Shown in pieces: positions 1 to 7,876 of a DNA stretch of 10,132 bases (positions within the stretch are counted from its first letter, which is position 1; every line of letters begins with the position of its first letter). Made by a program: the position numbers and the translations under genes. Below the pieces are notes generated by a model, which saw only the letters and a program-made list of their open reading frames with translations, had not been told where the DNA came from and did not search any database. Origin of the DNA: Auxenochlorella pyrenoidosa (lineage: Eukaryota; Chlorophyta; Trebouxiophyceae; Chlorellales; Chlorellaceae); assembly GCA_001430745.1 (NCBI GenBank), contig KQ481993.1, positions 325,929 through 336,060 on the forward strand, read 5' to 3'.

Positions 1-545
1 CCCCCGGCCGCGCGTGCACTGCAGTGCGCAAGGCGAGGTGGCGCATGCAACCGGCGGACGCCCTGCTGCCCAAGGCTCTATTGCATGACCGTCAGCGCGC
101 GCGGGGGCATCTGTGTGCCAAGTTGACGGCAGGGCGGCGCCCTGCCCGTGCCCCGTGCACGCAGCTGCACTGCGCACGGGAGCGTGCGCGTCTTGTGCAG
201 CCCAGCCCAATCTCCCCAACCTCTAGCATCCTTCCTGTCAGGCGCCAGAAGCCTGCCTGCGGCCAGGCTTTGCGCCTTTGTGTGCGCCATCCCCACCGCA
301 TCTGGCCACTCGCAGTTGCAACCTTCCGGGTGGGGAGTTCCGACTCCTTGCTGTGCAAGCACAGCGGGGTGGGTGTGCACCAAACGACACATGTTCGACA
401 CATGTTCATGGGCAAGTGTAACAAAAACCATGCCAAACAAAGCATGCAGCGGTGGTTGAACTCAGCTCCTGGCCGAAGCCTGCCTGCTGCCTGCCATCCT
501 GCCTGTGCGGCAGGCGCCAGCTGGTCAGCCGGGCTGCCAGGCGGC
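1..545. other. 3' flank of the superoxide dismutase gene, no gene supported
   Basis: This stretch lies downstream of the superoxide dismutase stop codon on the minus strand and should contain its 3' UTR. Several open frames of 60-190 codons cross it on both strands, but none shows a recognisable motif or splices to a conserved segment, which is expected by chance at this GC content. No TTACA (the TGTAA algal polyadenylation signal read on the minus strand) is visible here, so the end of the transcript cannot be placed. A TGTAA on the plus strand at about 416-420 could belong to a plus-strand gene entering from the left, but nothing else supports such a gene. Confidence 0.5.
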
Positions 546-3103
546 TCACAGCTTGGGGCTGCCGCCGGCCTTGCCAGCCTGGAAGTTCTCGTTGGCCTGT
601 AGGGTGCCAGGGAACAGAGAGAAGGGCGCCAAATAACTGACGCTGCGGCACCCGCCGCAAGGATGCGCCTGCCACTAAGAAGTAGAAGTGCTTACAGCAC
701 CCAAGCTCCCGGCCAGCGCTGCCACGCCCCACCTGCTCCCAATTGATGACGCTGTGCCAGGCGGCAATGTACTCGGGGCGGCGGTTCTGGTACCTGGGGA
801 GCGTTGTTGCAGGAGAAGGGTGTGTGAGGAGGGGCACGACAGCGGCGGATGGCAGGCTGCGATGCACGCCTCAACGCCATAGCGCATGGTGCAGGCATAA
901 GACCCCAGCACGCGTAAGACCCCAAACTCGAACAACAGCTGAGGAAGAAGCGTCCTGGCCCTCGCACTTGAGGTAGTAGGCATGCTCCATGCACAGGGAA
1001 ACAGAGAGGGCAGGGGGGCCTGCATTAGCGCTGGCCGGCGCACCGTGCAGCCGGCAAGCGCGCACCCGCTCCACCGTGCATGGGGGGTCTGTGCTAGCTG
1101 GGCGCCTGCGCCCGGCCCACACACCCGCTCACCACACATCCAGCCCCAGCACCGGTGAGCCCGGGGTCTGCACAACGTTGGCCATCAGCGGGTTGTCCTG
1201 CATGAGTGTTGGCGACAGAAAAGTGGGGAAAATGGAGGGAAAATGGACCACAGGAGTGTGGGTGCGAAAGAAGAAGGTGCTGGGGGGCATCCCCCCATCG
1301 CGGGCCCCTGCACCGCTGCCGGCCCCCCACCCACCCACCCACCCACCCCCAAACCCCAAACCCCAAACCCCCACCGCAAAACCCACCCACCCCCAACCCC
1401 TACCCCGCACCTGGTTGGCAGTGGATGTCACTGCCAGCTTGCCGTCCTGCCCCACCACCAGCCAGGCCCAGCCGCTGCCAAAGACGCCTGCAGTGTTGGG
1501 GTGCGTGAGCAGGGGAAGGGCACAGCGCTGGGCCAGCGGTGCTCAGCAGGGGTGGAAGAGGGCAGGAGGCTCGCGCTGGCAGCACCTGCAGCCTTGCCTG
1601 CAGCGGCAGCGCCAAACTTTTCCAGCATCGTCTGCACCGAGCCAAACTGCAGGCGGCAGCGTGGATGAATGGGGTTGGGGCTCGGCTAGTCGTCGAACGG
1701 TTGTGTGTGAGGCAGAGCTAGGGTTCCCAGGCCGCACGGCAGGCATGCTCGTCGGGCTGCCCCCAACACAGGCGGGCCTCATGCTGTGATAAACCAGCCC
1801 TCCCAGCTGCACTGAAAGTGGCCAGCAACTCGCTCAACCCACTCCCAAGCCCCTGGGGCCCCTGCTTGGGTCTGTGTCACAAGTTCCGTTGCGGTTAGAC
1901 AGACAGAGAGACAGAAGCCCAAACAAGCGAACAAGGAAGCTTGCCTCAGCCTCGATGGCCTGCTTCAGCTCTCCCGAGGGGCCGCCCGTGGAGGAGGGGT
2001 TGCACATGACCTGCCAGAAGAAGCTGCAGGCAGGCAAGTGGATGGGGCCAGCAAATCAAGGGCTGTGTGTGTCTGCACGTGCTCGCCAGCTCTCGAACGA
2101 CACAGCGGTGGTACTGCACGCAGGGCACGCTCGCCAGGAGCCCGGGTCCCTGGGTGCCGGCACTTGCCTGTGGTTCCAGTGCCCGCCTCCGTTGTTGCGC
2201 ACTGAGGGGCCAGGACATGAGTCCAGGCAAGGGCGGGGTGGGGCACTCGAGGTGAGCCCTCAGCTTGCCCGGCAGCGGTCATTCAGGGGGCCACGCGGCG
2301 GCACAGGGGCCGACAGGCAGTTGTCGCTTGCCCCTGGCCCGTCGGAAGTCCATGCTCAATGAATCATGCGCCTGCAGGCAGCCCGGGGCTGTGCATCATG
2401 CGCTCCCCGGCTGCCTCACCTGCAGTGGCGATGTCCTGCGGGAAGCCGGGCCCGCCGACCTGCTGGCACACCTCCAGGATGCCCAGCCCCGCCACCTCGG
2501 CATGCTTGCCCAGCGCGGCGTTCAGGTTGTTCACATAGGTCTGCGGCAGGGCAGGAAGGTGCAAGGGGCACATGCAGATGTGAAGGGGAGGCATGCAAGC
2601 TGGCGGGCTAGGCGGGCCCCTTCCCCTGGGAAGGAAGGGCGCCAGGTGGGTGAGGGAGACGAGCAGGCACTGGATGCAGCGGCCGCTGGGGCGCCCTTCA
2701 GCGGGCCCCTGGCCTGGTGGTGCTTTGTGTGGTGCAGCGTCATGGTCTGCGTGTCCACATACGGCTGCAGAGCAAAGGGGGCACGTCCAGGTCACAGAGG
2801 GGCAGGGAGGTGGCCATCAGAGGAGGGGAGAAGGCAGGCGTGATGAGCAGGCAGGCGAGCAGCTGCCGCCGGGGCTGCATCTACTGGGTTGCATCGCCCT
2901 CACCTCCAGGGCATCGTACCCATACGGCAGATCCGGGAGCTTGTGGGTCGGATGCAGCGCCATTTGGGGCAGCAGGCGACGGCGAAACTGCGGTGGCGGC
3001 GGATGCGGTTTGGCTGTGCAAGCTGTCCCCCCGGCCTTTCGCTGACCTTGGGTAGAAGCCTGGAACGATGACAGCTCGGCCAAGGTCGATAGCAGCCCAG
3101 CAT
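546..3103 (-). CDS. MSD1: manganese superoxide dismutase, probably mitochondrial, 12 exons
   Basis: This enzyme dismutates superoxide to oxygen and hydrogen peroxide. Exons (minus strand): 3103-3047, 2987-2904, 2764-2714, 2540-2420, 2201-2168, 2023-1945, 1646-1598, 1487-1411, 1197-1133, 988-968, 793-733, 596-546. They encode 249 residues and all phases match. Family blocks in order are LPDLPYGYDALE, HHTKHHQ then TYVNNLN, RNNGGGHWNHS, FFWQVM, FGSGWAWLVV, STANQ then DNPLM, DVW then EHAYYLK, and YQNRRPEYIAAW. The four expected metal ligands are present: His58, His115, Asp204 and His208; second-shell Tyr66 is also there. GGGHWNH together with TANQD fits the Mn rather than the Fe class, close to the bacterial SodA pattern. 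Residues 1-27 carry seven Arg and no Asp/Glu, as in a mitochondrial leader. Oddities: four GC donors, an intron ending in AT (1132-989), and a C-terminal PKL. The family call is near certain; exon 1 and the compartment are inferred. Confidence 0.95.
968..988 (-). other. 21-base microexon of the superoxide dismutase with an abnormal 3' splice site
   Basis: This exon supplies the last base of the Trp206 codon, then EHAYYL and two bases of a Lys codon. Its donor (GTGCGA) and the next acceptor (CCCAG at 795-794) are normal. Its own acceptor is not: the two bases before it (990-989 on the minus strand) are AT. The previous exon ends GAT GTG TG before GTGAGC. Only this junction restores the DVWEHAYY motif that is almost invariant in Fe/Mn superoxide dismutases. 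A TGCAG acceptor at 1024-1020 is in the wrong phase for the visible donor. The feature is given on the minus strand, from 988 down to 968. Confidence 0.75.
1324..1405 (-). repeat. low-complexity CCCA / CCCCAAA tract in intron 8 of the superoxide dismutase
   Basis: On the plus strand the tract begins with C-runs separated by single A bases (1324-1350), then three perfect copies of CCCCAAA (1347-1367), then more C-rich sequence. On the transcribed message this reads as repeated GGGTGGG, a classic four-tract G-quadruplex pattern. It lies inside intron 8 (1410-1198), directly after the donor. CCCCAAA differs from the plant-type telomere unit CCCTAAA, so this is treated as an intronic simple repeat and not an internal telomere. 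Confidence 0.8.
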
Positions 3104-3239
3104 GGGTTGTTCTTTCCTCCCCCGACGTCCGAGGCTGTGCTCCCAGCAACCCCAGTATATGTGACTCTCCTCCTGCTGTTCTCGACCCAGCCCCCACCAA
3201 GGCCACCCATCTGTCAATCGACAGTGTTGATACAGAACG
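3104..3239. promoter_or_regulatory. divergent promoter between the superoxide dismutase and the unknown gene
   Basis: The two start codons (3103 minus, 3240 plus) are 136 bases apart and point away from each other, so both 5' UTRs and core promoters must fit here, unless non-coding first exons lie inside the neighbouring genes. Visible elements are a palindromic GACGTC with an ACGT core at 3124-3129 (bZIP-type), a TATAT at 3156-3160, and an inverted repeat CTGTC-AATC-GACAG at 3211-3224, 15 bases before the plus-strand ATG. The arrangement suggests shared regulation, but no element has been shown to function. Confidence 0.6.
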
Positions 3240-5933
3240 ATGGCCTGCACCATCTCCCAGCTCGGCAACGAGCTTGCAGCGGGGGCACAGCAGCCTCCGT
3301 GGGTGCCGCCTGAGGCCGAGGACGCCAGCAAGCTCCCCCTGCGCACTCGGCGCGACATGTGGCCGGTGCTGCACTTCCCAGAGGACGAGCCTGACGAGGC
3401 CTACCCTGCCGACGCACTCGCCGGCACCCAGGCCCTGCTGGGCGACCCCCGGCTGGCGGGCCACTTCCCGCTGCCACTGGGGCCTGCTGGACAGCACCGG
3501 CAGCCCCTGCCAGAGGCCTGGCTCACCGAGTGTAAGCCCCAGTCCAATGGGAACACAGGAGCACACACTGCAATGGTCATTGCTGCACACTGCGCTCCCC
3601 CCACGCTGGACGTCGCTCCACACCCCCTTCCCCTGCAGTCGACCGCTGGTGGAAGCTGCGCGGGCTGCTGGTGCCTGTCGGCCGCGAGGAGGCGGTCAGC
3701 AAGTTCTCCGCCTACGGCACCTGGGCGGCCAGGCAGTACGGCAAGACCTGGCGGGCCTTCCGCGTGGACCTCCGCCGCATGGACGTGTGAGGGCCGGGCG
3801 CCCGCCTCCCCGGGGGCACAGCAAGGGGGACCCTGCAGGAAACTGTTTGCGCATGCCTAGCGCTGCGCCCTGCTTGGGGCACGGCACGGCGATGTGCAGG
3901 CCAAAGGCGCGCTCAGCCTCGTGGGCAGCCGCCCAGCGCCCCTGCCTGCGGCCTTCGTCGACGTCTCTGGCTGCCCCAGCGACCTTCTGCCGCCGCCGCC
4001 TGGGCTGCAGGGTCTTCCAGGAGTATGGCGGGGATGAGAGCATCATGGCCGACATGCGCCGCCTGGAGCACCGCACGGATGTGGTCCTGCTGGTGGCGGC
4101 CCTGGCCAACACACTGAGCCCGCGCGCGCTAGCCGACCGAGGCCTGGACGCGACCAAGGTGCCTGCCAAGCAGTGCCTGCAACAGCCAGTCTCAGCATGC
4201 CAGTCTCAGAGGCAGCAGTGCTCAGCAGCTGGGCCCCAGGCATGGCCCCTGGCTCCCCGCCCCTTTGCAACCTGGCTCGCGAGTTGCAAGTTGCAAGGCC
4301 ACATGCGAGGCCGGGGACCAGGCCAAGCCAGCAAAGGGTGGGGGAGGGTCGCGGCGCCAGGCCTCGCAATTAACCTGCAAACAGTGCATTGTGGTGTCTA
4401 CCCTCTCTGCTGCGCCTCCTCCACCTCAGGACGCCTCTTTTCTGGAGCCTGTCTTCATGCCCACCGCCCTCGCCGACGCCCAGCTGTCAACCAGCTGGTG
4501 TGGGGGGCTGATGCAGCGGTGGGAAGGGCCTTGGGAAGCCTGCAGTCGGGGGGTGGTGGGGACGGCAGCCGCAACGCCTTTGCCACGCTGCAGGCTCTGT
4601 TCTTGCGCGCTGACTGCCACGCCGCCCCTCCTGCTCCGCCCCGATGCACAGCCAGGTCGCGTTGTCCCTGTCTGCCAGGCACGGGCTGGAGGTGAACATG
4701 CAGATCACAGACCCGACTACCGGCCAGCCTGACACTGACGCGAGCCCGGAAATCGGCATCCTAAGGGCCACTGGAGTCCAAGGGGCCAGGGGCATCATCC
4801 CCATGGACCAATGGGCTGCTAGCCAGAACAGTGAGGCTGGCGCCGCACGGATGCATGGTTTCCTGCTCTGGCCGCAGCGGCGCAGGGCGCGGCGGTTGCC
4901 TGCTCAGCTGACAGCGTGCAGGCCACACCGGTGGCCACAGCGGTGGTACAACGAAGCGGCGTGCGCAGCTTAAAGCATTGCGCAGCGCCGTCCTTTCCCA
5001 CGCCTGCCTGCAGTGCTCACGTGCCCATTCCTGAATCCCTCGCCCAATCCTGGGCAGCCGACTCGCATGGTGGTGGAGCATATGAACGGGCTGCACTCTG
5101 ACAACAGGCGCGCTGGGGGCCGGGCTTGTGCGGCGGCTGAGGCGCCCCCTCAGGGGGCGTGGGGCGGGCGTGGGGGGTGGGGGGTTGGGGGAGGAGGGCG
5201 CGTCGGGAGGGACGGCCATTGCACCCTCGCGTGTGCAGTCGTGCCCGGCGCAGCACCCACCCGCTGGCAGTGTCGCTCAGCCCTCACGCCGCAGGGCCGA
5301 CAATCTGGTGATGGTGGAGGCGAGCCTGGGCGCCAGGGGGCTGCGCAGCACCTAACTCACATCCACTCCCCCTCGCCGGGCACCGAAATGAGCCCGTCGC
5401 TGCGCACGCCGCGCGCAGAGACAGGGCCAAGCTGGCGGGGGGAATGCACCTCTTGAAGAACAGCAGGTGGGCCCGCCAGCTTCGCCACCAGCTTGGGCTG
5501 CCCCGCTGGCGGCTGCCGCTTGCTGTTCGGCAGGCCTGCTTGGCCGCCTGCCCCGCTCCTCGAATTCTGTGGCGCCACCCCGGCCGCCAGCGCTCGCCCC
5601 GTGCACCTCCCTTATTTCCGGCCCAAACTGTGCAAGTGGACCATGCTGCCACAGGACTCTGGGGTAGCAGGTGTGGGCGCCCCAGCTAGCTGCCCAGCGC
5701 TGCCCGTCGTGGCGCTGCCACCCACCCCCCAAGCCCAGGCGATGGTGGTGGAGGCTGGCCAGGGCGCTGAGCCTGCACTGATGGGCGACCCTTTCCTGGT
5801 GCGACCTGGCGTGTGCGATTTGCCGCCAAGAACCCTCTACTCGACATTGAGCACCCATCCTGCACCTCACAGTTCTGCGTGCGTACCAGCCCTGCCCACA
5901 ACCCTCCCACCCCCGCTCTGCACTCTTGTCTGA
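3240..5933 (+). CDS. uncharacterised multi-exon protein, about 430-456 residues
   Basis: I do not recognise this protein. Proposed exons are 3240-3531, 3639-3786, 4011-4158, 4430-4497, 4652-4830, 5014-5107, 5295-5319, 5393-5466 and 5591-5933, giving 456 residues. Removing an optional in-frame intron (5664-5738) gives 431. Junctions 1-6 match in phase and bridge open segments lying in different frames, which argues for a real gene; junctions 7 and 8 are weaker. Intron 6 (GCGCGC) and probably intron 7 (GCGAGC) have GC donors. The ATG sits in a good algal context (AACGATGGC). Visible traits are an acidic patch EDEPDEAYPAD near residues 48-60, an aromatic-basic segment FDRWWKLRG at about 98-106, then YGTWAARQYGKTWRAF, and a short hydrophobic stretch VVLLVAALA near 170. 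No signal peptide or clear membrane helix is seen. It shares a promoter region with the superoxide dismutase. No function is proposed. Confidence 0.7.
4185..4209 (+). repeat. short direct repeat in intron 3 of the unknown gene
   Basis: The 11-base unit GCCAGTCTCAG occurs at 4185-4195 and again at 4199-4209, separated by CAT. It lies within intron 3 (4159-4429) and looks like a small local duplication. Confidence 0.7.
5154..5199 (+). repeat. G-run tract in intron 6 of the unknown gene
   Basis: There are at least five runs of three or more G within 46 bases on the sense strand, including a six-G run, with spacers of one to four bases. This satisfies the usual G-quadruplex pattern in the pre-mRNA. 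It lies in the proposed GC-AG intron 5108-5294. Confidence 0.75.
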
Positions 5934-6519
5934 TCAGTTAGCCTTCGGTTGCCATGGCCGCGCTGCATGTGCGCAACCCCCCTGGAACCGGTGAGGGTCC
6001 CTAGCACATGCTGCAGGAAAGAGGAAGCATCTGCAATGCGCTTGCATCCTGCTGCAAGGCAACGCTGCACTCTGCCTTCGCGTGGCAATCTTCTAGTGTG
6101 CATGGTTCCCACTGTGATTCAGAGACACATGAAGCTCAGAACAGACCTCGCTGCCCAATCCCACAGGGGGGGCTAATCCAGCGCTGCTTCTGTCTGCCGC
6201 AAGCAGCCTTGCCGCAGCCTGCCGCAAGGCAGCCGTCGCCGCCACTGTCATTACAGCGCTCAATCGTAGCTGTTCTGGATCGACCATTGCTGGGCATGGC
6301 GATTAGGAAAGGGTGCGATGCCTCTCACATCCGCAGACCTTCAGACTTCTGGGCAGGACCAGAAAAGTCTGGTCCCACAGCACAGCATGGCCAGCCAAAG
6401 CCCGACGTGCACGCCTCTCTAGCCCCTTTACACTCCGCCATCGCCTTGGGGCATTCTGGCGATCCATCACCTCCCCCGCATTCCCCGCGGGAGCCTCTCA
6501 CCGCCGTCTCCGACCTGCT
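5934..6519 (+). promoter_or_regulatory. intergenic region: 3' flank of the unknown gene and promoter/5' UTR of the DUF506 gene
   Basis: No coding segment is supported in these 586 bases. The stretch must hold the 3' end of the upstream gene and the promoter and leader of the DUF506 gene. No TGTAA is visible to mark the upstream poly(A) site. The frame of the DUF506 gene is open back to about 6313, but it contains no ATG before 6520. A cluster of three related units sits at 6194-6234: CTGCCGCAAGCAGCC, TTGCCGCAGCC and CTGCCGCAAGGCAGCC. No TATA box is apparent. Confidence 0.5.
6194..6234 (+). repeat. tandem-like TGCCGCA repeat upstream of the DUF506 gene
   Basis: Three adjacent imperfect units share the core TGCCGCA(A)G(G)CAGCC, at 6194-6208, 6209-6219 and 6219-6234. 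They lie about 290 bases before the start codon, in the presumed promoter or 5' UTR. Confidence 0.7.
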
Positions 6520-7876
6520 ATGCGGCCCGTCTTCTGCGTTCCCCGCCTGAGCGACTCTCCAGCGTCTCCCGAGGTCCCAGATAGCCCGATGGGCAGCCCA
6601 ATGGAGGTTTTCAGCCTCGAGGAGGAGGTCCGCGCCGGCAAGACGCCCGTGCCCTTCGAGCAATCAGCTGCGGCCGCCGCCGAGGCATTGCATCAACTGG
6701 AGCAGCTGCTGGCGCCCTCCTCTGACGCCGAGGCGATGGTGAGCCGCCGGGCTTCAAGTCCCAGTGCATGTGCTGTCCTTTCAGAGCGCGCTACCTGGTC
6801 CTTCATATGCATTCTGACTAAGCAACACCAGATCGCTCAGTCGCGCTGCCGATCGGTTTGTACCAGTGGCCGCCGCCGCCTGCTGCCGATGCCTGCCGCC
6901 GCTTCCAGACCTGCCCCCCTGCCCGACCCACCAAACTGCCCTTTGCGCCTTTCGCACCCTGCAGCTGGCCCGCCACGTGGAGCTGGCCGCAGGCGGCGCG
7001 CACCGCGTCGACTGCGCCGCGCTGTGCTCTGTGCTCCAGCGCCTGGGCTACTCTGCAAAGCTGCACGAGTCCACAACCTCGCTCTACACCTTCAAGCAGG
7101 GCGTGCGCCACCAGTACATCACCGTGTGCCTGCCAGGTGGGCGCGAGACCAGGCAGCACCTGGCTGCGCCGCAGCTGGGGCCGCCTGCGCTGTTGCGCAC
7201 GGCACATGCTGCTTCCAGCCCCTGTCGACAGTGGGCTGCGCGCTTGCCTTGACCTGCCACCTCGTTGCGCTCCTTGCCATCCGCAGACAACAGCCTGGCG
7301 GGGCTGTCCACCGTGATTGTGGAGCCCAACTTCCGTGACTGCTTCTGCATCGCGCACCCCACCCCCCGCTTCGAGGCGCTGCTCGACGCCCTCCCCTCTG
7401 CCGTGGTGGCCAGCCGGGTGGGTGTGCAAGCCGTCGTCCCCGTCCCCCAGCCTGCCCTTGCCTGTCGAGCCGCCGGGCGGGGCGCCAGGGCCTGCCCCCG
7501 CATGCTGCGCGCAGTGATTGCCGCTGCCCGATGCGCGTGTCAGCTCCACTTCATATGCTGCTGCGCAATGCTGCGCTGCTTGTATTCAGCCTGTGGACCG
7601 CCCCGCTGACTCCTGTTTGGACCCCCCCTGCAGGCTGCCATGCACCGTGCGGTGGGCATCCTGGCTCGCGAGATGGCTCGCAGCTTCAACGACCGCGGCG
7701 AGGACCTGCCGCCTTGGCGCACCCCCCAGGCGCTGCTGAGCAAGTGGCAGCTGAGTAGCGGCAGCGCGGCGGCGGCCACCGGCGCGGGCTGCAGCGCGTG
7801 GGCAGCCCAGGGCTACCCCGCTGCCGCGGGCGACCTGTTCGCCACTAAGCACCATGCCGCGTTTGGCGCAGCGTGA
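6520..7876 (+). CDS. DUF506 family protein (PDDEXK_6-like), four exons
   Basis: Exons are 6520-6738, 6965-7136, 7287-7417 and 7634-7876. They give 254 residues, with GT-AG introns and matching phases. The ATG at 6520 is the first in its frame. Residues 1-73 are a Ser/Pro- and Ala-rich, acidic N-terminus. The DUF506 core spans about residues 93-214: CSVLQRLGYSAKLHES (94-109), HQYITV (122-127), VIVEPNFRDCFCIAHPT (140-156), a LLDALPSAVV segment (162-171), and DLPPWR with the trailing KW (198-212). These match, in order, the plant blocks GY-A-ICxS, YEYIDV, VDxDFRSEFEIARPT, LPxVFVG and LPPWRxxxYMxAKW. Family members in land plants have been linked to root-hair growth control; their biochemical activity is unsettled, though the fold is assigned to the PD-(D/E)XK superfamily. 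Here the Asp of YIDV is Thr126 and the Asp of IVD is Glu143. The family call is firm; the cellular role is unknown. Confidence 0.92.

Noticed and set aside
1347..1367. Internal telomere made of CCCCAAA units
   Set aside because: Only three copies, not the plant/algal CCCTAAA unit, and embedded in a longer C-rich simple repeat inside an intron.
989..1789. A 266-codon plus-strand open frame
   Set aside because: It lies antisense to four superoxide dismutase exons and across a simple repeat, with no motif of its own.
2817..3623. A 268-codon minus-strand open frame
   Set aside because: It contains superoxide dismutase exon 2 in frame, but otherwise runs through the promoter and antisense to the first exon of the neighbouring gene with no conserved content.
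3888..4010. An open segment reading GDVQAKGALSLVGSRP onward between exons 2 and 3 of the unknown gene
   Set aside because: It looks protein-like but is in a different frame, and there is no donor that would join it in phase to exon 3. The direct junction 3786 to 4011 fits perfectly without it.
3274..4695. A 473-codon plus-strand open frame, the longest in the window
   Set aside because: Only 4011-4158 of it behaves as coding (exon 3 of the unknown gene). The rest overlaps exons in other frames and introns with good splice sites, and its residue composition is typical of a GC-rich shadow frame.
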